A stretch of 57,340 nt of DNA, from NCBI GenBank assembly GCA_025934025.1, contig JAICYU010000002.1, positions 1 to 57,340 of the forward strand, in the 5' to 3' direction. Origin of the DNA: Terriglobales bacterium. GTDB taxonomy: Bacteria > Acidobacteriota > Terriglobia > Terriglobales > Acidobacteriaceae. Positions 10,614-19,019 of this stretch are shown one piece after another. A program made the translations under genes and the position numbers. The notes under the pieces are model-generated. The model was not told the DNA's origin. It did not search any database and worked only from the letters and a program-made list of their open reading frames with translations. Position 1 is the stretch's first letter. Every line of letters begins with the position of its first letter.

Positions 10614-11423
10614 CTATTGCGTTAGTCCGGCAGGGGTAAACATCAGGGTGCGAGTCTCACTCTCGCTGCCCACGGGGCCAAGCGATTTGCCGTTATGGCT
10701 GATCTCGATTCCGCCCGCGTTGCCGGTCCTCAGAGTAATTTCTTTCATCGCTCGTACCAATTTGTGCCGGTTCTGGCCGAGGACTCCCTGCGCCACCATC
10801 TTGCCATCGGCAATCACTGATATCCAAGAGTCTTCCTTGGCCTTGATGAGAATGGAGAAGGTATATTCGGGTTTGGGCCTAGTCGGCGGGCTGAACTCGA
10901 GAGAAGTGTTTTTTTGCACTGGCAAATTCGAGATCTGCTCTGCCGGCGCCCGCTGCTGCTCTGCTGATCCAGAAGCAACCGGTTCAGAAGCCGTCATGGT
11001 AGCGGCACTGACTGTCTCTGGCGTCGCGGGATGAAGCTTCTTGTTCTTCGACCAGGCGGTATAGCCGATGAGAATCCCGATCAGCGCCGCAACCGCAAAA
11101 ATCATCGGAAAATTCGATTTCTTCGGGTTCAGTTCGCGATTCGGCTGCTCGTGGACATCGAGCGGGAATTTGTCTTCAGGCGGCGGAGCCTCATTGGCCA
11201 GAGCGGCGTAATCGGCCACAGCTTCATCTTCGTCAAGGCCGAGAAAGCGGGCGTACGCACGGACAAACCCTTTGTTGAAAACGCCCCCGGGAAGTGAGCC
11301 AAAGTCTTCTTTTTCGAGTGATTCCAGATGGCGGGTAGAAATCTTAGTTGATTCGGACATCTCCGCCAAGGTGATGCCGCGCATTTCTCGTTCACGCCGG
11401 AGTTTGTCGCCAAAGGAACCCAT
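10614..11423 (-). CDS. RodZ-like membrane HTH protein (HTH_25, DUF4115)
   Basis: A 269-residue bitopic protein. The N-terminal helix-turn-helix (GDKLRREREMRGITLAEMSESTKISTRHLESLEKEDF, residues about 4-45) and following SLPGGVFNKGFVRAYARFLGLDEDE are typical of RodZ, which links MreB to the cell envelope. One transmembrane helix (FPMIFAVAALIGILIGYTAW, about 107-126) follows, then a Pro/Ala/Glu linker and a C-terminal DUF4115 beta domain (ISVIADGKMVAQGVLGQ...GNAGGIEISHNGKSLGP). No mre genes are nearby. The start is uncertain: ATG at 11423 or GTG at 11429, neither with a strong ribosome site. Confidence 0.85.
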   Translation of the reverse strand: MGSFGDKLRREREMRGITLAEMSESTKISTRHLESLEKEDFGSLPGGVFNKGFVRAYARFLGLDEDEAVADYAALANEAPPPEDKFPLDVHEQPNRELNPKKSNFPMIFAVAALIGILIGYTAWSKNKKLHPATPETVSAATMTASEPVASGSAEQQRAPAEQISNLPVQKNTSLEFSPPTRPKPEYTFSILIKAKEDSWISVIADGKMVAQGVLGQNRHKLVRAMKEITLRTGNAGGIEISHNGKSLGPVGSESETRTLMFTPAGLTQ

Positions 11424-11580
11424 GAACACCCGTTCGAAGCTGAATTGTCCCTGTGTTGGGCATCATAGGAACATAAGCAGTGCCATGTCAAACCAAAAAC
11501 GCATCGTAACTTCCAGTAGGACAATGACTTTGGGGTGCCGAAGGACGATTGCCTGTGGACTTTTCGGCGAATTTCGCTGG

Positions 11581-11609
11581 TTGCTGATTTCTGAGAATCA
11601 AGCGATAAT
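11581..11609 (+). promoter_or_regulatory. Candidate sigma-70 promoter of the GGDEF gene
   Basis: TTGCTG and GATAAT with an exact 17-base spacer, predicted transcription start about 11616 and gene start at 11658. It lies in a 234-base intergenic region between divergent genes. Found by eye. Confidence 0.5.
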
Positions 11610-11657
11610 ACGCCCAAGTTTCCGTGTGTTTCGGAGGCAAAAGGGATTTTTGTTTTC

Positions 11658-12713
11658 ATGAGCGAGGGCGCGGTACCGGAGCGTAGATCCAAGCAGTTGC
11701 AAGAAGTCGCGATCTTCAATGACGTCGCGAAGGCGCTGACTTCTTCTCTAAATCTGGACTCCATTCTTCAGACCATCATGGAAAAAATGGCCGAATTCTT
11801 CCGGCCTGACACCTGGTCCCTGCTTATGGTGGACGAGCAGAAGGACGAGCTTTACTTCGCCATTGCCGTAGGCGATGCCGCGGAGACGCTCAAGACGGTC
11901 CGCATGCGCGTGGGAGAAGGCATTGCGGGATGGGTCGCGCGCCACGGGGAATCGCTCATCGTGCCCGATGTTTACAACGATCCGCGTTTTGCCAAACGCA
12001 TTGACGAATACACCAAGTGGAAGACACGGTCCATCATCTGCGTTCCACTCCAGTCGAAGCATAGGGTTTTGGGCGTAATACAGTTGTTAAACTGCGCCCT
12101 CGAGAGCTTTGGTGAGCAAGAGATGTTCTTCCTTCACGCGCTTTGCGATTATGCCGCCATCGCGATAGATAACGCGCGCGCAGTGGAGAAAATTCAGGAA
12201 CTCACGATTACTGACGACTGCACCGGCCTCTACAACGCGCGGCATCTGTACAAGACTCTGGAATCCGAAGTCTATCGCTCGGCCCGGTTTGGCTACGAGT
12301 TCAGCGTAATCTTCCTCGATCTGGACCATTTCAAGTACGTGAACGACACTTACGGGCATCTGGTTGGCAGCAAACTGCTTCAGGAAATAGGTTTTAAGAT
12401 CAAGTCACAGCTTCGTCTGATTGACTACGCTTTCCGCTATGGCGGCGACGAATTCGTGATCCTGCTGCCGCAGACGGACAAGCAGTCCGCTCTGGTGGTG
12501 GCCAAGCGTATTCAGGAGATGACCCGCAAGACGCAGTTCCTCTCAGAAGACGGATTAAATCTTCAGGTGCGTTGCAGCATGGGTCTGGCAACATATCCGG
12601 AAGACGCGAAGAGCTCGCACGAGATCATTCGCCAAGCCGACGAAATGATGTACATGGTGAAAAATTCCAGCCGTGACAATATCGCTGTGGCCCAGCAGGG
12701 GATCCTCAAGTAG
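11658..12713 (+). CDS. GAF-GGDEF diguanylate cyclase
   Basis: A 351-residue cytoplasmic signalling protein that should make cyclic di-GMP. An N-terminal helix leads into a GAF domain (about residues 20-170; MRVGEGIAGWVARHGESLIVPDV and RSIICVPLQSKHRVLGVIQLLN). The GGDEF domain occupies residues about 185-345: DDCTGLYNARHLYKTLESE, FLDLDHFKYVNDTYGHLVGSKLL, and the active site RYGGDEFVILLP. An inhibitory I-site RLID sits exactly five residues before GGDEF, so product feedback inhibition is expected. It has no EAL domain or transmembrane segment. The signal sensed by the GAF domain is unknown. Confidence 0.93.
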   Translation: MSEGAVPERRSKQLQEVAIFNDVAKALTSSLNLDSILQTIMEKMAEFFRPDTWSLLMVDEQKDELYFAIAVGDAAETLKTVRMRVGEGIAGWVARHGESLIVPDVYNDPRFAKRIDEYTKWKTRSIICVPLQSKHRVLGVIQLLNCALESFGEQEMFFLHALCDYAAIAIDNARAVEKIQELTITDDCTGLYNARHLYKTLESEVYRSARFGYEFSVIFLDLDHFKYVNDTYGHLVGSKLLQEIGFKIKSQLRLIDYAFRYGGDEFVILLPQTDKQSALVVAKRIQEMTRKTQFLSEDGLNLQVRCSMGLATYPEDAKSSHEIIRQADEMMYMVKNSSRDNIAVAQQGILK

Positions 12714-12731
12714 CCGCTGGAACGGGCTCCT

Positions 12732-13709
12732 CTACTCCTTCTGCGCGTAATACCCTCTCCGAGCCTGGATTTTGTAGTGGCCCTTTGATTTGACCTCGAG
12801 CTTGCGGAAACTTCCGTCGAGCTTTTCATTCGTAGGCGTGTAGCCGATGCTGTATTGGCTTCGGAGTTCGTTAGCGATCTCTGAAAATGCGCTTTGTAAT
12901 TTATCTGGATGGTGAACGGTAATGAGCCGGCCGCCCGTCTGCTCGGAGAGCATTCCCATAGCATGGGAATCTGCGCCATACATCGGGTCGCTGATGAGCA
13001 GGACATAGCAAATGACATCTGCTTTTTGGGCTGACTCGATCGCATCCTTCAAGCGCAATTGGCTTCCCTGGTCTACGCCATCGGTCAGGACAATCACGGC
13101 CTTACGCCCGACTTGCTTGCTCAGGATCTCGTCGGAGGCAAGGTACACGCCGTCATAGAGCAACGTTCCTTTAGGCTTTGAAATCGGAATCGGCCCCTGT
13201 CCCACTCCTGGGATTCCTGTGGGGATGCTGCCTCCGGCATCGTTGATCCGGGCTCGATCCAGACCAGCGCGTAAGAGCTTTACATCTGCGGTAAGGTCTT
13301 GCAGCAGGTCTGCGCTCACATCAAAGCTTTCGATGAATGCGAGGTCCTTATCGTTGAGAACCTGCTGCAGGAATTGGCCGGCGACCACCTTCTCTTCCGG
13401 AAGCATGTGCATCATGCTGCCGCTGGAATCAATCAAAATCCCCAGCGTCAGCGGCTGATTGCTCTCCGTCGAAAAATACTTGATGGTTTGCGGCTTCCCG
13501 TCTTCCAGCACTTCGAACTCGTTTTGGTTCAGGCCGGGAACGAGCGCTCCATGCTTGTCCTTGACGGTGAAGAAAATGTTTACTAGATTGGCCGTTTTGC
13601 GGAATACCGGAGGTTGCTGCTCTTTCTGATTCCCTTTCGGCTGCGGTGATTCCTGGGCTGAACTGCAAAGACAACAAGCGAGAAAGACTCCAACAATGAG
13701 CTTCCGCAT
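12732..13709 (-). CDS. Secreted VWFA-domain protein (acidobacterial type)
   Basis: A 325-residue exported protein with signal peptide MRKLIVGVFLACCLCSSAQ. Next comes a short strand-rich region (NLVNIFFTVKDKHGALVPGLNQNEFEVLEDGKPQTIKYFS), a hallmark of the acidobacterial VWFA-related family. The VWA domain has an intact MIDAS (GILIDSSGSM, later VLTDGVDQGS). It ends with YSIGYTPTNEKLDGSFRKLEVKSKGHYKIQARRGYY, the conserved family tail. A role in metal-dependent protein binding at the cell surface is inferred. The ATG at 13709, preceded by AGAGAGG, replaces the track start at 13790. It is one of four paralogues here. Confidence 0.88.
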   Translation of the reverse strand: MRKLIVGVFLACCLCSSAQESPQPKGNQKEQQPPVFRKTANLVNIFFTVKDKHGALVPGLNQNEFEVLEDGKPQTIKYFSTESNQPLTLGILIDSSGSMMHMLPEEKVVAGQFLQQVLNDKDLAFIESFDVSADLLQDLTADVKLLRAGLDRARINDAGGSIPTGIPGVGQGPIPISKPKGTLLYDGVYLASDEILSKQVGRKAVIVLTDGVDQGSQLRLKDAIESAQKADVICYVLLISDPMYGADSHAMGMLSEQTGGRLITVHHPDKLQSAFSEIANELRSQYSIGYTPTNEKLDGSFRKLEVKSKGHYKIQARRGYYAQKE

Positions 13710-13926
13710 ACGACTGCCTCTCTGATTTTCGGGTATCTTCATTGTATAAGATGCACTCTGCCCTGTTCGGAGTGTCTGCCTTAGAATCATGAGGTGTGCG
13801 ATTTCTTGAGATTTAGGTGCTCAAGATGCTTCCCTCGGTGTTCTGAACATTGATGGGGGCGAAGAAGCTCATCAGAAGAATGAGTCTCTGATCGCTTGAA
13901 TCTGCGTCTAATCTGGTGGAGGCCTT

Positions 13927-15171
13927 ATGCGGTGCTCTGGGCTGGTGAAAACGGTTCTGTGTGCTTTAGTGTTATTTGGCGCGTCTGCACTTGGACAGCA
14001 GCAGAACATTCCTGATGCACCAAAGCCAAAGGTTCCCGCCGCTCCCGCGCAGTTCCCGGATGATGCGCCGGCGGCGCCGGCAAATCCTCGTTCAGAGCAA
14101 CCCGCACCTGGTGCTCCTGCCCCGGCCAATACCCCGCAACCGTCTCAACAATCACAGCCAGAGCTGATTACCAGCCGTAACGATCTTCCTCGGGTGGTCG
14201 TCTCCACCAACTTCGTACAGATACCGGTCACGGTGACCGATTCGTCGGGGCACTTAGTTTCTGGTCTAAGTCCGAGAGATTTTTCCGTTTACGAAGACGG
14301 TATCAGGCAGCAATTGAAATTCTTCACCAGCGATCCCTTTCCAATTTCTGCGTCAGTGGTGATTGATACCGATTTGCCGGCATCAACCATGCGGAAGGTA
14401 AATGAGACCTTGCCGGCGCTGATCGGCGCCTTCAGTGATTTTGACGAAGTTGCGCTCTATCGCTACGGACATACGGTGCAGCAGATTTCCGGGTTCACGG
14501 GCGCCAATAGCATTTCGACAACGACCATCGCAAAAATCAAGCGTCCCGGGCGTGAGGGTGGCCCACCTGTAATCGGCGGTCCCATGGGCGTAGGCAGCGG
14601 GCCCAGCATCAACGGTCACGAAGCGGTACCCGGCCAGACCAACAATCCCCAGGCTCCTCCTCCAATTCAAGAAGCATTCGTTCTTAATGACGCGATCCTG
14701 AAAGCGGCGCAGGATCTGAGCCATCGCGACAAGGCGCGGCGCCGAATTATTTTTGTGATCAGTGATGGGCGCGAAGCAGGCAGCAACGCCAGCTATGATG
14801 CGGTGAAGAAGGTGCTGCTCTCGAACAATATTGCCGTCTATGGCATGGGCGTGGATACCGCTGCCATTCCCATTTACGACAAGCTCAACCGGGTGCGCCT
14901 GCCGGGTTTCGGCTACGGAAACATTCTGCCGCGTTATGTCTCTGACACCGCCGGTGAAATGTATGCCGCCTTTGACCGCGGAACCATCGAGCAAGCGTAT
15001 GGCAAGCTTACGGACATGGCGCGCAATCAGTACACGCTGGGGTACACCACGCGGATGACCGCCTCAGGAGCCTATCGGAGTATCGAGGTCAGAGTGCATC
15101 GCCCGCATCTGACGGTTACAGCCAAACAAGGGTATTACCCTCTGCCTCCGCAACGGCCGCAAGCGCGCTGA
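13927..15171 (+). CDS. Secreted VWFA-related protein with degenerate MIDAS
   Basis: A 414-residue exported protein. The signal peptide (LVKTVLCALVLFGASALGQ) is followed by a Pro/Ala/Gln-rich linker of about 60 residues. The family strand region TNFVQIPVTVTDSSGHLVSGLSPRDFSVYEDGIRQQLKFF and the terminal RNQYTLGYTTRMTASGAYRSIEVRVHRPHLTVTAKQGYY are conserved. The first MIDAS motif, normally DxSxS, reads VVIDTDLPASTM, so metal binding is probably lost or altered; FVISDGREAGSNAS is retained. A Gly/Pro-rich insert (GGPPVIGGPMGVGSGPSINGHE) interrupts the domain. The ATG at 13927 has TGGAGG upstream. It is divergent from the VWA gene at 12732. Confidence 0.87.
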   Translation: MRCSGLVKTVLCALVLFGASALGQQQNIPDAPKPKVPAAPAQFPDDAPAAPANPRSEQPAPGAPAPANTPQPSQQSQPELITSRNDLPRVVVSTNFVQIPVTVTDSSGHLVSGLSPRDFSVYEDGIRQQLKFFTSDPFPISASVVIDTDLPASTMRKVNETLPALIGAFSDFDEVALYRYGHTVQQISGFTGANSISTTTIAKIKRPGREGGPPVIGGPMGVGSGPSINGHEAVPGQTNNPQAPPPIQEAFVLNDAILKAAQDLSHRDKARRRIIFVISDGREAGSNASYDAVKKVLLSNNIAVYGMGVDTAAIPIYDKLNRVRLPGFGYGNILPRYVSDTAGEMYAAFDRGTIEQAYGKLTDMARNQYTLGYTTRMTASGAYRSIEVRVHRPHLTVTAKQGYYPLPPQRPQAR

Positions 15172-15350
15172 AGGCTTTCAGGGAATTTCCCTCCTACTGT
15201 TCCGGGCGCTGCGGCAAGGCGACATCTCAAGCCCGTTAGAGTTTTTCCTCGACTTTCTGCGGGTTTTTCCCAAAGGCTCAAGTGTGGGCGTTGTGATATA
15301 AAGCTTCTTTCAGCAACATTCACATAGAAAGCTCTGAACCGAGGAAACGT

Positions 15351-15935
15351 TTGAGTTTTATCAACTTCGCGGCCCGCGAGATCAATTGCAAAATCGTCTA
15401 TTACGGCGCCGGTTTGGGCGGCAAGACAACGAACCTGCAATTTATCTTTGACAAAGCTGCCGATAAACAGAAAAGCAAGATGATCTCGCTCGCCACCGAG
15501 ACCGATCGCACCCTTTTCTTCGATTTCCTTCCTCTGGATTTAGGAACGGTACGCGGCTTTAAGACCAGATTCCATCTCTACACTGTACCTGGACAGGTGT
15601 TTTACGATGCCAGCCGCAAGCTTATTCTCCGTGGAGTGGATGGCGTGGTCTTTGTAGCCGACTCGCAACAGGAGCGGCTCGATGCAAATCTTGAAGCTCT
15701 GGACAATCTTCAAGATAACCTCAAAGAGCATGGATATGATTTCAAGAAGATTCCGTACGTGCTCCAACTCAATAAACGCGATCTTCCCAGCGCAATGCCG
15801 GTAGACGCGCTTAAGAACGAACTGGTGAAAAAAGGCGAATCCGTCTATGAAGCAGTCGCTTTCCAAGGGCAAGGTGTATTTGAGACGCTGAAGGAAGTCG
15901 CCAGGCAGGTGCTGGTCGAACTCAAAAAAGGCTGA
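15351..15935 (+). CDS. mglA: MglA-type small Ras-like GTPase
   Basis: A 194-residue GTPase of the MglA family, which sets cell polarity and drives motility in Myxococcus and has homologues in many non-gliding bacteria. It carries the P-loop [10 protein letters not shown], the switch region [19 protein letters not shown] with the family-specific [28 protein letters not shown], and the guanine-binding NKRD. It begins at a TTG (15351) with GAGGAAACG upstream; [19 protein letters not shown] is the normal MglA N-terminus. No mglB (its GTPase-activating partner) is in the window, so the gene is an orphan here. Confidence 0.94.
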   Translation: MSFINFAAREINCKIVYYGAGLGGKTTNLQFIFDKAADKQKSKMISLATETDRTLFFDFLPLDLGTVRGFKTRFHLYTVPGQVFYDASRKLILRGVDGVVFVADSQQERLDANLEALDNLQDNLKEHGYDFKKIPYVLQLNKRDLPSAMPVDALKNELVKKGESVYEAVAFQGQGVFETLKEVARQVLVELKKG

Positions 15936-15950
15936 CGAGCGCGGTTCCGG

Positions 15951-16967
15951 CTACTGCGGCGGGCGTTTCTCCAATCCTGGTTTCTGGTCCGTTTGCCCGC
16001 TTTCGGGTGTGCGTGCTGTCCATGCATTCGCATTCGCCGGAGCGTTGGGATCAACACCGAAATCCCACACATAGAGATTGATTTCTCCCTTGTCCAAAAT
16101 TTCCACGAGCGCATATTCCCCCGGCGCGAGTGATTCGGCCGGCGTGATCTTGACCCAGTTGGGTCCGACCGCGGTATTCGTGGTCGGCACCCAGTTTTCC
16201 TTCTGGCTGACTTTGCCGTAGATCGCGACATTAAGATTTCCGATCACACGCCCATCCTTCGCCTTTTCCATGCGAACAATTCGATAGTGGTTCACGTTCG
16301 GATTGTTCTGAGCCGGGGCGCTGACGGGGCCACCGCGAGAGGCAGAGGCCTGGCTCAGAGCGGATGCCGCATCCTGAGGCTGATTCGGCTTCTGCTCTTC
16401 GGAATCAACTCCTACATAGACCGAAGGCTGCGTCAGATGAGCTTGAGTCTTTGCGTGATCCCCTTTTAATTCCACTGTTTGCTTTGAAGATAACGCGAGC
16501 GGGTTGACGGCTGCGCGAAGGATGTTTCTGCCCATGTGCTTGTTGACTTCACCGCCCGCCTGCTCCAGCTCGATGAGTTGAGGCTCGTTGTGAAAGCTGT
16601 CGAGCAGGAAAACTCCTCCGCCATCAGGAAGCCGCAGGCCAGCAGCTACAATTGGAGTCTCGATTTCGTCCGCCTCCGCGGCCCTGGCTAGTTCGCCTAC
16701 AGCGGCGCTGCGATCGCTCTTTCTTTCTTCGTTGTACTTGTTGGTTGCAGGCCAGTCCACGAGATCCTCGGGCAGTTCCTCCCATGTGTAGCGCTCCGCG
16801 CTGTAGTAACGCACGCGAGTGCCCTGGATTTCCCATTTGGTGACGCTCTGGTAGGAGCCGTCCTTCAGGATCAACCTCTCTGGATTCTGCTGCGCGCGAG
16901 CCGGAATTGCCGCGAGAATGAGCGCCAGCACGGCGGACAAGGACAGACAATGCACTAGGCGGTTCAT
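15951..16967 (-). CDS. Secreted protein of unknown function
   Basis: A 338-residue exported protein with signal peptide MNRLVHCLSLSAVLALILAAIPARAQ. The first mature segment is RLILKDGSYQSVTKWEIQGTRVRYYSAERYTWEELPEDLVDWPAT, a pattern I associate with acidobacterial proteins of unknown function. A long middle region is followed by HYRIVRMEKAKDGRVIGNLNVAIYGKVSQKENWVPT, with the acidic YALVEILDKGEINLYVWDFGVDP near the end. No enzymatic motif is visible. The start was moved from 17105 to the ATG at 16967, where the signal peptide begins, although no clear ribosome site precedes it. It is divergent from the M48 protease. Confidence 0.78.
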   Translation of the reverse strand: MNRLVHCLSLSAVLALILAAIPARAQQNPERLILKDGSYQSVTKWEIQGTRVRYYSAERYTWEELPEDLVDWPATNKYNEERKSDRSAAVGELARAAEADEIETPIVAAGLRLPDGGGVFLLDSFHNEPQLIELEQAGGEVNKHMGRNILRAAVNPLALSSKQTVELKGDHAKTQAHLTQPSVYVGVDSEEQKPNQPQDAASALSQASASRGGPVSAPAQNNPNVNHYRIVRMEKAKDGRVIGNLNVAIYGKVSQKENWVPTTNTAVGPNWVKITPAESLAPGEYALVEILDKGEINLYVWDFGVDPNAPANANAWTARTPESGQTDQKPGLEKRPPQ

Positions 16968-17125
16968 AGGGGTGTACCTGCCCGGATTAGATGCTGCCCC
17001 GGCAAACCAAGTGTTTTCCTGAAAGCCGGTAGAGCGGCGCTGGAGTCTTATTTTATAACCCTGAAAGGGCTTCAGAGTTGCCGCAGAATTTCCGGCGGAA
17101 TACAATTCAGCTATCTTTCACAACT

Positions 17126-18451
17126 ATGCGCCTTATACGCATTCTCCTGCTGATCTTCTGTTCGGGATTGCTGACAAGCATTGCTTCCGCCCAGCCGCGT
17201 GCGGCCTCACCGGCTCCTTCGCCTACAAGCTCGCCCAGCGCTTCCTCAACTTCCGCCACCTTGGAATACACGCTTCCTCCGGACAAGCTGGCCAAATCGA
17301 AGACTCTCTACGACCTGAGCGGCCGGCTGCGGCTGATCGGCACAGTTTGGTCTTTCGTTGTACTTCTGGGGATTCTCTATCTTGGCGTGGCTGCCCGTTA
17401 CGGCGCCTGGGCGGGAAAAGGGTCGAGGTACAGTTTTCTTCAGGCACTGATTGCCATTCCTCTGCTCTTGCTGACGATTGATGTCCTCGACTGGCCGCTT
17501 GCCGCGTATTCGCACCATATCAGCCTGCAATATGGGCTTTCCGTGCAGGGCTGGGGCTCATGGTGGGGCGATGTGCTCAAAGGAGAAGCCATCAATATTG
17601 TCATCGGCATCGTGGCACTCTGGTTGCTCGTGTTTCTCATCCGCAGAAGCTCGCGTCGTTGGTGGTTCTACTCCTGGCTGATCGCGCTGCCGTTCATTGT
17701 CTTTCTCGTGTTCATCTCCCCTTTTGTCATCGAACCCATGTTCAACAAGTTTGAGCCACTCGAAAAGACTAACCCTCAACTGGTGGAAGCAATCGAGAAG
17801 GTCACGCAGCGCGGAGGACTGAATATACCGCGCGACCGCATGTTCCTGATGAAGGCTAGCGAGAAAACCACGGAACTTAATGCTTATGTCACGGGTTTGG
17901 GCGCTTCCAAGCGCGTTGTGGTGTGGGACAACACCATCAAGAAGATGACGGTACCGGAAACTCAGTTTGTCTTCGGGCATGAGATGGGGCACTACGTCTT
18001 GAACCACATCTACTGGGGGCTGGCGGCAAGCTGCGTGGGCCTGCTGGTTGGGCTGTACCTGCTGTATCTTCTTTCCGGCTGGTTGATGCCCCGGGTCCGC
18101 CAGCGCTGGCATATTCCTGAGCTGGGAAGTTGGGCCGCGCTGCCGATGATCTTGCTGATCTTCGCCGTCCTCAGCTTCATCGCGCAGCCAATCGGCTCAG
18201 CCTTCAGCCGTATGCTGGAACATAATGCCGATATCTACGGCCTGGAGGTCACACACGGGCTCAACCAAAACTCCCAGGAAGCGGCAGCGCATGCGTTTCA
18301 GGTTCTGGGAGAGGTCAGCCTCGACTACCCTTATCCCAGCAAGCTGGTGGTCTTCTGGTATTACGACCACCCATCCATCCCCGAACGCGTGCGCTTTGCT
18401 CACAACTACGATCCGTGGGACAAAAGGGAGCAACCGAAGTACGTGAAATAG
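17126..18451 (+). CDS. M48-family membrane metalloprotease (STE24/CAAX protease type)
   Basis: A 441-residue integral membrane protease. A signal-like hydrophobic start (MRLIRILLLIFCSGLLTSIASAQ) leads into a multi-helix membrane domain (residues about 75-235) of the Peptidase_M48_N type. The zinc site is FGHEMGHYVLNH (HExxH), and the third ligand region is RMLEHNADIYGLEVT. Two further hydrophobic helices follow the HExxH (GLAASCVGLLVGLYLLYLL and LPMILLIFAVLSFIAQP). The tail HPSIPERVRFAHNYDPW is the usual STE24 ending. It probably degrades or processes membrane proteins; bacterial substrates of this branch are not known to be prenylated. Confidence 0.92.
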   Translation: MRLIRILLLIFCSGLLTSIASAQPRAASPAPSPTSSPSASSTSATLEYTLPPDKLAKSKTLYDLSGRLRLIGTVWSFVVLLGILYLGVAARYGAWAGKGSRYSFLQALIAIPLLLLTIDVLDWPLAAYSHHISLQYGLSVQGWGSWWGDVLKGEAINIVIGIVALWLLVFLIRRSSRRWWFYSWLIALPFIVFLVFISPFVIEPMFNKFEPLEKTNPQLVEAIEKVTQRGGLNIPRDRMFLMKASEKTTELNAYVTGLGASKRVVVWDNTIKKMTVPETQFVFGHEMGHYVLNHIYWGLAASCVGLLVGLYLLYLLSGWLMPRVRQRWHIPELGSWAALPMILLIFAVLSFIAQPIGSAFSRMLEHNADIYGLEVTHGLNQNSQEAAAHAFQVLGEVSLDYPYPSKLVVFWYYDHPSIPERVRFAHNYDPWDKREQPKYVK

Positions 18452-18509
18452 CGCAGGCTTAGCATGTGCAGCGCGGCCTACGCCCTTGTCACCGTTGTTT
18501 GATTGCCCG

Positions 18510-19010
18510 CTATTTCAGCGGATATCCGGCCTCGCCTGGATATTTGCCGTCCACCTTCAGCACCTTCAGATCGGGGCGCAGGTTTCTTCCAACTACAAAG
18601 GTAATGGCTCCCGGCGTGTCTGCCACGTATTCTGTCGCCATTCCATTCGATGGCACTGCCAGCGGCTCTGCCGAGGCTTCGCCACGAAACACCATCGTGC
18701 GCCAGTATTTTGCAAACTCCTGGTCGCTCATCTTCAGGGAAAGGCCGATCACTTTATCGCGCTCCCGCGTCCCAGGATCGCGTAACACCAGTTGCACGGG
18801 CGCGTTTCCTTTCCAGAACTTGCGCTCGCCCAGCAGAATCCTTCGCAGATCTGACATCGTAACGGCGGTAATCGCGTTCTTCTCGTTCACAACCACAGCG
18901 ATGTCGTCAGTGCTTTTAAAGGAGTTGAGGGTCTCTGCAAGGGCAGCACTCAATCCCAATAGAAAAAAGGCCGTAATTGAAAGGAGGCAAACTGTCTTTG
19001 CTGTTTTCAT
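18510..19010 (-). CDS. Periplasmic phosphate-binding-like (PBP-like) protein, single domain
   Basis: A 166-residue exported protein with signal peptide MKTAKTVCLLSITAFFLLGLSAALA. The mature part, VVVNEKNAITAVTMSDLRRILLGERKFWKGNAPVQLVLRDPGTRERD and later EYVADTPGAITFVV, matches the short PBP-like domain related to PstS. It is far shorter than a full two-lobe binding protein, and no ABC permease or ATPase is nearby. GAGGAGGAG precedes the ATG. It lies 9 bases after the porin-like gene at 19020-20387 and is probably co-transcribed with it, which suggests a joint role in anion or phosphate handling (inference). Confidence 0.82.
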   Translation of the reverse strand: MKTAKTVCLLSITAFFLLGLSAALAETLNSFKSTDDIAVVVNEKNAITAVTMSDLRRILLGERKFWKGNAPVQLVLRDPGTRERDKVIGLSLKMSDQEFAKYWRTMVFRGEASAEPLAVPSNGMATEYVADTPGAITFVVGRNLRPDLKVLKVDGKYPGEAGYPLK

Positions 19011-19019
19011 TTCTCCTCC

